The notes: generated by a model from the letters alone, not told the origin. Counted from the stretch's first letter, positions 1-6,890 are shown. The stretch: DNA of 8,401 bases from Deltaproteobacteria bacterium (GCA_019313605.1 JAFDAW010000114.1:1-8401); one strand, 5' to 3'. Numbers and translations are program-made.

Positions 1-214
1 CCACGCCGGCTAGGATAACCGTAATCGAGCGAGAGCGGAAACCCCTCGACAACGCTCCAGGTCGACGAAGATCGACCGACAAAGTCGCGATTTCGCCAGA
101 ATTTTGGTTGCAAGTCGATCCGGATCGGCGAATCTTTGAGCGCCCAATTCAAGCGGAATTGGCACTGAGGACCCCCCAATGCGCGTAGCCATTCTGGCAC
201 GTCATCCGGGCGAA
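1..214. other. non-coding stretch upstream of the porin promoter
   Basis: I see no convincing gene here. The stop codon TAG at 11-13 could end an upstream plus-strand gene, but too little is present to tell. Two small symmetric elements are visible. CGATCCGGATCG at 116-127 is a perfect 12-bp palindrome. CCAATTC (144-150) and GAATTGG (156-162) form a 7-bp stem with a 5-base loop, and no T-run follows it. Either could be incidental. A 10-base word GCGCGTAGCC occurs at 181-190 and again at 260-269, where it overlaps the proposed -10 element of the porin. Confidence 0.5.
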
Positions 215-270
215 GCTTCACGCTTTTGCCACACGATCGAACCTCGAGCTTCACGAGACGCGCGTAGCCT
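215..270 (+). promoter_or_regulatory. candidate Pho box and promoter of the porin gene
   Basis: Four 7-base half-sites start every 11 bases: GCTTCAC (215), TTGCCAC (226), TCGAACC (237) and GCTTCAC (248). PhoB-type regulators bind direct repeats of about CTGTCAT at 11-bp spacing, and the box replaces the -35 element. The first, second and fourth half-sites keep the CAC core and the third is degenerate. A possible -10, TAGCCT, lies at 265-270, exactly 17 bases from the start of the last half-site (248) to the -10. The clearer pstS promoter in this window has the same offset. The individual matches are weak, so the call rests on this shared geometry and on the gene's function. Transcription would begin near 277, leaving a leader of about 60 bases before the porin start. 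Confidence 0.55.
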
Positions 271-336
271 GGTCGCGCAATGACAATCCAAAAACGCCAG
301 GTAATCCACCACCTGATCGCACCTAGGGAGAGGAAC

Positions 337-1842
337 ATGCGGTACTCCACCGTCCAGAACACTGCCCGCACCATCGTCTGCACGATTCTGCTGGGATTCG
401 CCGGAGCGGTTTCGGCGGACGAAATTCCCGAGTCCAAGAGCGTCGCCGAGGAACTCCTCGAGATCCTGCGCGCCGCCGGAACGATCAACGACAACCAGTA
501 TCGCGAGCTGAGCGAGCGCGCCCGCGAAGAGGAAGCGCAGCGGATCGAAGCCGCCGTCACGGCGGCCGTTGCGAGCGCGAAACAGGCGGTCGACGAGGCC
601 GTCAAAACCGCAGCCGTCTCCGCACCTAACGCGGCACCGAACCCCGAGCCCGATCCCAAGGATTGGAAGTTCAAATGGAGCAACGGCTTCAATCTCAAAC
701 GCAACGATGGAGTGTTCAAGCTGAAGTTTGGTGGCCGCATCCAGAATGACTGGGCGATGGTCGACCTCAACGAACGACTCGAAAATGCGATTGGCGGCGA
801 GGGGCATGGCACAGAAATCCGCCGCGCGCGGATCTTCTTCTCGGGGACCTTGTACGATCGCATCGTCTTCAAAGCCCAATATGATTTCGCAAACACGGGA
901 GACGACAAAGCCGACATCAAGGACGCGTATATCGGCCTCACGAAGCTCGGACCGATCGACAAGGTGCTGGTCGGGCATATGAAGGAGTCGTTCTCGATCG
1001 ATGCGCTGACGAGCAGCAAATACATCACGTTCATGGAGCGCGCCCTCACGGAGACCTTCGCACCGGGCCGCAACACGGGCTTCGCGATCCATGACACCGT
1101 GCTCGACAAGCGCATCCTCTGGCAGGCGGGAGCATTCAAGAACGCGAATGACGCCGCGTTCAGTTTCGAAGACAACGGGAAGTGGAACCTGACCGGACGG
1201 GTAGTGGGCGTCCCGCTATACGAAGACGACGGCGAGAAGGTCGTGCACCTGGGCTTCGCGTATAGCCATCAATTCCGGGGCGGCAACGACTTCATGCTCC
1301 GCTATAGGCGGAAGCCCGAGTCGCACCTCGCACCGTATCTGGCCAACACGGAATCGGTGATCCCGACCAACAACATCAACCTCATCAACCCCGAGATTGC
1401 GGTCGTCTGGGGCCCCGCTTCCTTCCAGGCTGAATTCACGCGCTCGTTCGTGAACGGTGATGACGGAACCAGGAACACCGCATTCTGGGGCACCTATGCA
1501 CAGCTCAGCTACTTCCTCACGGGCGAACACCGCAACTACAACTTGGGCTCGGGTGCCTTCGCCCGCGTGAAGCCCAAGGCGAATTTCAACCCCTTGAAGG
1601 GCGATTGGGGAGCCTTCCAGATCGGAGTCCGGTACTCCTACGTCGACCTCAACGACGAATTCGTGCGCGGCGGCAAGATGTGGGACATCACGGCGGGCAT
1701 CAATTGGCACCTCTTCCCGAACACGCGGGTGTCGCTCAACTACGTGCACTCGGAACTCGACAACCGGCTGGTCAGCCCGGACCCCGATGACGTAGACGGC
1801 AACGCAGACATCGTCCAGGCGAGATTCCAGTTGGACTTCTGA
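337..1842 (+). CDS. phosphate-selective porin, OprP/OprO family
   Basis: The product is a 501-residue outer-membrane beta-barrel channel of the phosphate-selective porin O/P family, which passes phosphate or polyphosphate into the periplasm. The start at 337 is chosen because GGGAGAGG lies just upstream and it places a clean signal peptide at the N terminus: a hydrophobic stretch at about residues 13-25 and an AVSA/DE cleavage site after residue 27. The frame is open back to an ATG at 280, but that start adds 19 polar residues before the signal and sits close to the predicted transcription start. The mature N terminus has a short helical motif (LLEILRAAG...NDNQYREL), then an Ala/Glu-rich probable coiled coil to about residue 100 and a proline-rich linker. 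The barrel begins near KFKWSNGF and includes KLKFGGRIQNDWA. The chain ends in QARFQLDF, whose terminal phenylalanine is typical for assembly by the BAM machinery. Location beside pst and behind a candidate Pho box supports phosphate specificity, but phosphate and polyphosphate preference cannot be separated from sequence. Confidence 0.9.
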   Translation: MRYSTVQNTARTIVCTILLGFAGAVSADEIPESKSVAEELLEILRAAGTINDNQYRELSERAREEEAQRIEAAVTAAVASAKQAVDEAVKTAAVSAPNAAPNPEPDPKDWKFKWSNGFNLKRNDGVFKLKFGGRIQNDWAMVDLNERLENAIGGEGHGTEIRRARIFFSGTLYDRIVFKAQYDFANTGDDKADIKDAYIGLTKLGPIDKVLVGHMKESFSIDALTSSKYITFMERALTETFAPGRNTGFAIHDTVLDKRILWQAGAFKNANDAAFSFEDNGKWNLTGRVVGVPLYEDDGEKVVHLGFAYSHQFRGGNDFMLRYRRKPESHLAPYLANTESVIPTNNINLINPEIAVVWGPASFQAEFTRSFVNGDDGTRNTAFWGTYAQLSYFLTGEHRNYNLGSGAFARVKPKANFNPLKGDWGAFQIGVRYSYVDLNDEFVRGGKMWDITAGINWHLFPNTRVSLNYVHSELDNRLVSPDPDDVDGNADIVQARFQLDF

Positions 1843-1844
1843 GC

Positions 1845-1897
1845 TTTCCCGGCCGGCCCGGGCTCGCGCCCCTCCCCGCGGGCTCCCGGCCGGGAAA
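1845..1897 (+). terminator. strong GC-rich hairpin after the porin, probable terminator
   Basis: TTTCCCGGCCGG (1845-1856) and CCGGCCGGGAAA (1886-1897) are perfect 12-bp inverted repeats starting two bases after the porin stop codon. The 29-base interior can add a short CCCG/CGGG pairing (1857-1860 with 1879-1882). No T-tract follows on the plus strand, so a canonical intrinsic terminator is not proven; the hairpin could instead stabilise the 3' end or only partly attenuate read-through. Its right arm touches the first half-site of the pstS Pho box, so it separates the porin unit from the pst operon. Confidence 0.55.
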
Positions 1898-1952
1898 TGT
1901 CACCCAATCGTCACATCAACGACCGAATTCGGTCATCCAGCACCCCTAGATT
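1897..1952 (+). promoter_or_regulatory. Pho box and promoter of the pst operon
   Basis: Half-sites begin every 11 bases: ATGTCAC (1897), TCGTCAC (1908), ACGACCG (1919) and CGGTCAT (1930). Three of four closely match the PhoB half-site CTGTCAT/C and the third is degenerate. TAGATT at 1947-1952 is a good -10 hexamer, ten bases after the last half-site, which is the usual arrangement when a Pho box replaces the -35. Two tandem PhoB-dimer sites would cover 1897-1940. Transcription should begin near 1958-1960, giving a leader of under 30 bases to the pstS ATG. Confidence 0.8.
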
Positions 1953-1980
1953 CTCCGCAACCAAGAATCCCCGGAGAATC
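1949..1980 (+). repeat. 9-bp inverted repeat spanning the pstS -10 and ribosome-binding site
   Basis: GATTCTCCG (1949-1957) is the exact reverse complement of CGGAGAATC (1972-1980), with 14 bases between. The left arm overlaps the -10 element (1947-1952). The right arm contains the GGAG Shine-Dalgarno sequence (1973-1976), nine bases before the ATG at 1986. If transcription starts at the position predicted from the -10, the left arm is not transcribed and the dyad could only act as DNA. A transcript from further upstream could fold and hide the ribosome-binding site. Its function is unknown. Confidence 0.5.
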
Positions 1981-1985
1981 TATTC

Positions 1986-3038
1986 ATGACACCTAGCCGA
2001 CCCTCGATAGTCGTTCTGACCCTTGCCAGCATTGCGCTGTGGGCGGGCCACGCCTCGGCGCGCGACCAGATCCGGATCGTCGGATCCTCGACCGTCTACC
2101 CCTTCTCGACCGTTGTCGCGGAAGAGTTCGGGCGCTCGACCTCCTTCAAGACTCCGATCGTCGAAAGCACTGGGACGGGCGGCGGCCTCAAGCTCTTCTG
2201 TGCGGGTGCGGGGGTGAAAACCCCGGATATCGCCAATGCATCGCGGCGGATCAAGACCTCCGAAATCGAACTCTGCAAGAAAAACGGGGTTCTGAAAATC
2301 ACCGAGATCAAGGTTGGATACGACGGCATTGCGATCGCTCGCTCGAAGGAATCGAGTTCGATCGATCTCACGTTGAAGCAGATCTTCCTCGCTCTGGCCC
2401 GCGAAGTTCCCACCCCGAGCGGTGGATTCGCCGCCAATCCGAACATCACCTGGAAAGACGTCGACCCCTCGCTGCCTGATGTCAAGATCGAAGTCCTCGG
2501 TCCGCCCCCGACTTCGGGAACCCGCGACGCGTTCAACGAACTCGCGCTGGAGGGAGGCTGCAAGACCTTCCCCGAGATCAAAGCGCTCAAGAAGACGGAC
2601 AAGACCTCCTACAAGCGGATCTGTCACGCGATTCGCGAGGACGGCGCCTACGTGGAGGCTGGCGAAAACGACAACCTCATCGTACAGAAGCTCGTCGCAA
2701 ACCCGTCGGCGCTCGGAATCTTTGGCTACGGCTTCCTCGACCAGAACCGTGACCGCGTTCGCGGAAGCCTCGTGGATGGCATCGAGCCGAGCTTCGACAA
2801 CATCGCGTCGGGCACGTATCCGGTTTCTCGACCGCTCTTCTTCTACGTGAAGGGAGAGCACATCGGATCCATCCCGGGCGTCTCGGAATATGTCAACGAA
2901 TTCATCAGCGAGAAGGCGATCGGCGATTACGGATATCTCGCAGATCGAGGCCTGATTCCGGCTCCGAGCGACGAGCGAAAACAGGTTCGCGCCGATGCAG
3001 AAGCCGGGAAGACAGTGGAATTGGCTGCCGACCATTGA
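1986..3038 (+). CDS. pstS: periplasmic phosphate-binding protein PstS
   Basis: This is the 350-residue substrate-binding subunit of the high-affinity PstSCAB importer, which captures phosphate in the periplasm and delivers it to PstC/PstA. A signal peptide (hydrophobic core about residues 8-21) ends at HASA/RD after residue 25. Family motifs are clear: the ligand-loop GSSTVYPFS (33-41), STGTGGGLKLF (61-71), the SRRIK segment (86-90) and TSGTRDAF (176-183). The C-terminal part carries the conserved RPLFFYVK, IPGVSEYVNEF and GLIPAP segments. Four cysteines (72, 97, 192, 213) are spaced as two plausible disulfide pairs. There is no lipobox, so the protein should be soluble rather than a lipoprotein. 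The ATG is preceded by GGAG at 1973-1976. It is the first gene of the operon behind the Pho box, and its stop overlaps the pstC start. Confidence 0.96.
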   Translation: MTPSRPSIVVLTLASIALWAGHASARDQIRIVGSSTVYPFSTVVAEEFGRSTSFKTPIVESTGTGGGLKLFCAGAGVKTPDIANASRRIKTSEIELCKKNGVLKITEIKVGYDGIAIARSKESSSIDLTLKQIFLALAREVPTPSGGFAANPNITWKDVDPSLPDVKIEVLGPPPTSGTRDAFNELALEGGCKTFPEIKALKKTDKTSYKRICHAIREDGAYVEAGENDNLIVQKLVANPSALGIFGYGFLDQNRDRVRGSLVDGIEPSFDNIASGTYPVSRPLFFYVKGEHIGSIPGVSEYVNEFISEKAIGDYGYLADRGLIPAPSDERKQVRADAEAGKTVELAADH

Positions 3039-4042
3039 TCGACTCGACACCCCATACGCCTGCCGTCGCAAATCTTGCTGCGGCGGGAAGTGCCCTGACT
3101 CTGCGCAGGAACAGCACCCGGCGCCGAGTCCAGCGATGGGTCGAGCGAGGCATCCGGTTTGCGCTGCTCGCGGCGTCGACAGTCGCCGTGCTCGTGACGA
3201 TCGGAATCTTGGCGTCGCTGGTTTTCGAGACCGCGCGCTTCTTCCAGCTCGTCTCTCCCCAGGAGTTCTTCCTCGGGCTCCGCTGGAGCCCCCAGATCGC
3301 ACTGCGCGCCGACCAGGTGGGAAGCTCGGGAGCGTTCGGCGCCATACCGCTCTTCGCGGGCACGCTGCTGATCACCGCGATCTCGCTGCTGATCGCCGGG
3401 CCGGTGGGTTTGATGGCGGCGATCTACACTTCGCTCTACGCCGATCGCCGCGTGCGCGCGATCGTCAAGCCAACCCTCGAATTGCTCGCGGGCGTCCCGA
3501 CGGTAGTCTACGGCTTCTTTGCCGCATTGATCGTCGCGCCCGCAATCCGAACTCTCGGAGCTGAGATCGGCCTGGACGTCGCGTCGGAGAGCGCGCTCGC
3601 GGCGGGGCTCGTGATGGGGATCATGATCACTCCGATCATCTCGTCGCTTTCGGACGATGCAATCTCCACGACACCAAAGGCGCTGCGCGACGCATCCTAC
3701 GCGCTCGGCGCGACGCGTTCCGAGACGATTCGACATGCGATCCTGCCCGCAGCGCTGCCACAACTCGTCGCCGCGTTCCTGTTGGCCATCTCGCGGGCCA
3801 TTGGAGAAACCATGATCGTCGTCATGGCCGCGGGACTTGCTGCAAACCTGACGCCCAATCCGCTCGAAGCCGTTACCACCGTGACGGTTCAAATCGTCAC
3901 CCTGCTCACGGGAGACCAGGAGTTCAACAGCGCCAAAACCCTCGCCGCCTTCGCCTTGGGGTTGACGCTATTCGTCATCACGCTCGGTCTGAACATCGTT
4001 GCGCTCCACGTCAGCCGCAAAGCGAAGCTCCGCCATGGCTAG
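3035..4042 (+). CDS. pstC: phosphate ABC transporter permease PstC
   Basis: This is one of the two inner-membrane channel subunits of the phosphate importer (335 residues). After a basic cytoplasmic N terminus (RRNSTRRR, about 24-31), the first membrane helix covers about 40-64. Five further hydrophobic segments follow, at about 104-131, 148-171, 187-205, 240-265 and near the C terminus. The cytoplasmic coupling loop that contacts PstB is the EAA-type stretch ALRDASYALGATRSETIRHA (217-236), followed by ILPAALP. The SRAIGETM motif (253-260) is typical of Pst permeases. The start is a TTG that overlaps the pstS stop by four bases. No alternative ATG or GTG start precedes the first helix in this frame and no good Shine-Dalgarno is visible, so translation probably depends on coupling to pstS. 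Confidence 0.95.
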   Translation: MIDSTPHTPAVANLAAAGSALTLRRNSTRRRVQRWVERGIRFALLAASTVAVLVTIGILASLVFETARFFQLVSPQEFFLGLRWSPQIALRADQVGSSGAFGAIPLFAGTLLITAISLLIAGPVGLMAAIYTSLYADRRVRAIVKPTLELLAGVPTVVYGFFAALIVAPAIRTLGAEIGLDVASESALAAGLVMGIMITPIISSLSDDAISTTPKALRDASYALGATRSETIRHAILPAALPQLVAAFLLAISRAIGETMIVVMAAGLAANLTPNPLEAVTTVTVQIVTLLTGDQEFNSAKTLAAFALGLTLFVITLGLNIVALHVSRKAKLRHG

Positions 4043-5336
4043 GTCGAACTCGCGCTGGCAAAGCCAAGCATTCAAAGCGAGACTGCGCCGTCGGAATGCT
4101 TCCGAGCGCCGCTTTCGAATCCTCGGCATCTCTGCAGTCCTGCTCGCTGGAGCAGCGCTCTCGCTTCTGCTCGTGAGTGTGATCTCGAACGGTTACCGCG
4201 CCGCCTACCGAGCCGAGATCGAACTCGACGTGTACTTCGATGCCGACCTGCTGGGGATCGATCGGAGCGCGCCCGGCGCTTCCCTCGAAATTCCCGCTTC
4301 GGCCGACTTTCGAGCCGTCTTGCGCGCGGCCCTCGTAGAGCGGTTCCCGGACACCGAAGGACGCAGCGCCATCCGTGAACTCACCGCGCTACTGAGTCGC
4401 GGCGCTGCTGCCGAACTCGCCGACCGACTGCGCGCAGAACCCGAGTTGTTGGGGCAGCACGCGCGCGTCTGGGTTCCCGCATCTGACGATGTGAACTCGC
4501 TCCTCGCGATCGAGGAACGCACTTCCGGCACAGAGTTCACGACGCGCCTGTCCGATCAACAGGTCGCCCGGGTTGAAACGCTCGCGGCCGATGGCCAGCT
4601 GAAGAGCCACTTCAACGGCCGATTCTTCAGCGCCGGAGATTCGCGCGAACCCGAACTCGCGGGCATCGGAGGCGCCCTGGTGGGTTCCGCGCTCACGATT
4701 CTCGTCGTTCTCGTCGTTTCGTTCCCGCTGGGCGTTGCAGCGGCTGTATATCTCGAGGAATTCGCACCTGACAACATCTCAACGCGCCTACTCGAAATCA
4801 ACATCAACAATCTCGCAGCGGTTCCGTCGATCGTCTTCGGACTCCTTGGCCTCGCGGTATTCCTCGGCTTCTTCGGTATGCCGCGATCCGCTCCGGTCGT
4901 CGGCGGATTGACACTCGCGCTGATGACGTTTCCGGTCATCATCATCGCGAGCCGCGCAGCCATCGCAGCGGTTCCCTCCTGGATCCGCGAGTCCGCTCGC
5001 GGGCTGGGCGCGTCTCCCGTCCAGGTCGTCGCCCACCAGGTTCTCCCACTCGCAATGCCCGGAATCCTCACGGGAACACTGCTCGGCCTGGCTCGAGCGA
5101 TGGGAGAAACCGCCCCGCTACTGATGATCGGCATGGTTGCATTCATCGTCGACGTCCCGACGGGATTCACCGACGCCGCGAGCGCGCTTCCCGTCCAGAT
5201 CTTTCTCTGGGCAGACAGTCCCGAGCGAGGCTTCGCGGACAAGGTGTCTGGTGCAATTCTCGTGCTGTTGATCCTGCTCGGACTGCTCAACGGTGCAGCG
5301 TTCCTGCTTCGGCAACGTTTCGAGAACCGCTGGTAA
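4035..5336 (+). CDS. pstA: phosphate ABC transporter permease PstA, long form with N-terminal DUF3333-type domain
   Basis: This is the second channel subunit of the phosphate importer (433 residues from the ATG at 4035, which overlaps pstC by eight bases). An in-frame TTG at 3999 would add 12 residues but looks less likely. The usual PstA is roughly 280-300 residues. This one has a basic N terminus, a helix at about 29-51 and an extra periplasmic domain at about 52-211. That domain ends in FFSAGDSREPELAG, as in PstA proteins carrying the N-terminal domain catalogued as DUF3333. The permease core follows, with NINNLAAVPSIVFGLLGLAV (256-275), PRSAPVVGG (283-291), the EAA-type coupling loop ESARGLGASP to VLP (319-338) and ARAMGETAPLLMIG. 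The role of the extra domain is not known. The next gene, pstB, starts four bases after the stop. Confidence 0.95.
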   Translation: MARSNSRWQSQAFKARLRRRNASERRFRILGISAVLLAGAALSLLLVSVISNGYRAAYRAEIELDVYFDADLLGIDRSAPGASLEIPASADFRAVLRAALVERFPDTEGRSAIRELTALLSRGAAAELADRLRAEPELLGQHARVWVPASDDVNSLLAIEERTSGTEFTTRLSDQQVARVETLAADGQLKSHFNGRFFSAGDSREPELAGIGGALVGSALTILVVLVVSFPLGVAAAVYLEEFAPDNISTRLLEININNLAAVPSIVFGLLGLAVFLGFFGMPRSAPVVGGLTLALMTFPVIIIASRAAIAAVPSWIRESARGLGASPVQVVAHQVLPLAMPGILTGTLLGLARAMGETAPLLMIGMVAFIVDVPTGFTDAASALPVQIFLWADSPERGFADKVSGAILVLLILLGLLNGAAFLLRQRFENRW

Positions 5337-5340
5337 AGCC

Positions 5341-6186
5341 ATGCCGGAAAAGCAATCGATGAATCACGCCTTTACCCACTCCGGATCAGCGAGCGCTGCC
5401 GTTGGAGCGCTGACCCCAGAGGCTGAACCGCCCGCAAAGATGTCTGCCAAGGGGGTTGACGTTTATTACGGCGACATCCACGCCGTCAAGAATGTCTCGC
5501 TCGACATCTCCAAACAAGACGTCACCGCACTGATCGGGCCTTCGGGTTGCGGAAAATCGACCTTCTTGCGCTGTTTCAACCGGATGAACGACGACATCGC
5601 GGGTTGTCGAGTCACGGGTGACATCACCCTCGACGACAATGCGATCACCGGATCCGAAATGGATGTCGTCGAGTTGCGAGCTCGTGTGGGTATGGTCTTC
5701 CAGAAGCCCTACCCGTTTCCGAAATCCATCGAAGAAAACGTCGCTTATGGCCCGCGCATTCACGGTCTGGCAAGAAAGGGCGTCGAACTCGACGAAATCG
5801 TCGAGCGGAGCCTCAGGCTGGCTGGTCTCTGGGATGAGGTTCGCGATCGACTCGACAGCCCGGCGAATTCGCTTTCTGGAGGACAACAGCAGCGATTGTG
5901 CATCGCACGCGCGCTGGCCGTCGAGCCCGAAGTCATCTTGATGGATGAACCGTGTTCGGCACTCGATCCGATCGCGACTGCAAAAATCGAAGAACTCATC
6001 GAGGAACTCCGCGGCAGCTACGCGATTGCAATCGTGACACACAACCTCCAGCAGGCTGCGCGCGTTTCCCAGATAACAGCATTCCTGCACCTGGGCGAAC
6101 TGATCGAAGTAGGCCCGACATCCAAGATCTTCACAAACCCCGCAAACCAGAAGACCGACGACTACATCACCGGCCGTTACGGCTGA
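5341..6186 (+). CDS. pstB: phosphate ABC transporter ATP-binding protein PstB
   Basis: This is the cytoplasmic ATPase that powers phosphate import through PstC/PstA (281 residues). All ABC motifs are intact: Walker A GPSGCGKST (66-74), Q-loop FQKP with Gln121, signature LSGGQQQ (178-184), Walker B VILMDE (198-203), D-loop SALDP (206-210) and switch His234 in THN. The N-C-F-N-R-M-N-D stretch after Walker A and the C-terminal DYITGRYG ending are characteristic of PstB rather than other ABC ATPases. About 30 residues before the ABC fold (to residue 33) are low in conservation. The ATG at 5341 has no clear ribosome-binding site. A second in-frame ATG at 5359 has GGAAAAG upstream and is a real alternative that would remove six residues. 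Confidence 0.97.
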   Translation: MPEKQSMNHAFTHSGSASAAVGALTPEAEPPAKMSAKGVDVYYGDIHAVKNVSLDISKQDVTALIGPSGCGKSTFLRCFNRMNDDIAGCRVTGDITLDDNAITGSEMDVVELRARVGMVFQKPYPFPKSIEENVAYGPRIHGLARKGVELDEIVERSLRLAGLWDEVRDRLDSPANSLSGGQQQRLCIARALAVEPEVILMDEPCSALDPIATAKIEELIEELRGSYAIAIVTHNLQQAARVSQITAFLHLGELIEVGPTSKIFTNPANQKTDDYITGRYG

Positions 6187-6200
6187 TCGAGGGAGCAACG

Positions 6201-6872
6201 ATGCCGCGAACATTCGATCCAGTGATCCGCGAACTGAGAGGCATGCTGCTCCAGATGGGAAGCCGCTCGGAGGCGATTCTTGAAAAATCCCTTCAAGCGC
6301 TCGAAGAGCGAAGTGAGCCGTTGGCTGATGAGGTCGACGTCGATGATATCGACATCGACCGGCTCGACGTTGCGATCGATCTCGCGATTCTCGAGGCACT
6401 CGCACTCAACGCGCCCGTCGCCGGCGACCTTCGCGAAATATTTAGCATCAAGATGATCGCCACAGACCTGGAACGAGTCGGTGATCTCGCCCGCAATATC
6501 GCCAAGAGCGCACGCCGTTCCGCCAATCGGGCCGAACTCGATCCACCTGCAGAGCTTTACCGGCTGGCTCGCTCCGCCATCGACATGCTGCGTCGCGCGC
6601 TGGACGCCTATGCGCGCAGTGATGTCGAAACCGCGCGGGGAGTTCTCGACGATGATGATCTAGTCGACGCCGAGGAGGAGGAGTTCATCGCTCAGGAACT
6701 GGCCGAAATTGCGGGCGACGCTGCGATCGCCCCACAGGCCGTGGATCTGATCCTCGTCGCCAAAAACCTGGAACGCGTGGCTGATCATGCGACAAACATC
6801 GCTGAAGACGTGATCCTCATCATCGAAGCCCAGAACATCAAACACGCCACGAAGCTAGGCGCGGCGAAATAG
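6201..6872 (+). CDS. phoU: phosphate signalling protein PhoU
   Basis: PhoU is a cytoplasmic regulator that links the Pst transporter to the PhoR kinase and represses Pho signalling when phosphate is plentiful. The 223-residue product is of usual family length and consists of two tandem three-helix repeats. Each carries the metal-cluster type motif: DLERVGDLARNIAK (89-102) and NLERVADHATNIAEDV (189-204). The second repeat is preceded by a very acidic run (DDDD at 150-153, EEEE at 158-161). The frame is open far upstream into pstB, but the ATG at 6201 is preceded by GGGAG (6191-6195) and gives the canonical N terminus. It is the last gene of the operon, 14 bases after pstB, and converges on phoR. 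Confidence 0.95.
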   Translation: MPRTFDPVIRELRGMLLQMGSRSEAILEKSLQALEERSEPLADEVDVDDIDIDRLDVAIDLAILEALALNAPVAGDLREIFSIKMIATDLERVGDLARNIAKSARRSANRAELDPPAELYRLARSAIDMLRRALDAYARSDVETARGVLDDDDLVDAEEEEFIAQELAEIAGDAAIAPQAVDLILVAKNLERVADHATNIAEDVILIIEAQNIKHATKLGAAK

Positions 6873-6890
6873 GCCTGGCACAGCGATCGG

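Noticed and set aside
60..77. GGTCGA/TCGACC 6-bp inverted repeat with a 6-base loop
   Set aside because: It is short, made of common GC-rich words, and has no T-tract. It cannot be told from chance.
10..192. 60-codon minus-strand frame near the left edge
   Set aside because: It has no recognisable motif or ribosome-binding site, and random open frames of this length are common at this base composition.
160..211. TGGCAC words at 160-165 and 195-200 resembling sigma-54 -24 elements
   Set aside because: Neither has the required GC dinucleotide twelve bases after the GG; the nearest is two bases out of register.
179..283. 34-codon plus-strand frame from ATG 179, possible leader peptide before the porin
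   Set aside because: It has a weak GAGG upstream, but it spans the proposed Pho box and -10, so it would not be on the porin transcript. Its product resembles nothing known.
280..336. In-frame upstream start (ATG 280) for the porin
   Set aside because: It would put 19 polar residues before the signal peptide and lies at the predicted transcription start. ATG 337 has a strong ribosome-binding site.
202..1092. 296-codon minus-strand frame opposite the porin, and similar antisense frames at 2927-3892, 4556-5290 and 5386-6405
   Set aside because: All are antisense to conserved genes, with no recognisable domains or ribosome-binding sites. They are composition shadows.
1980..3302. 440-codon open frame on the minus strand opposite pstS and pstC
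   Set aside because: The translation is Arg-rich and low in recognisable domains. It is fully antisense to two certain genes and is explained by GC-rich codon bias.
5952..6200. 83-codon upstream extension of phoU inside pstB
   Set aside because: It overlaps conserved pstB sequence in another frame. The ATG at 6201 has a clear ribosome-binding site and matches the family N terminus.
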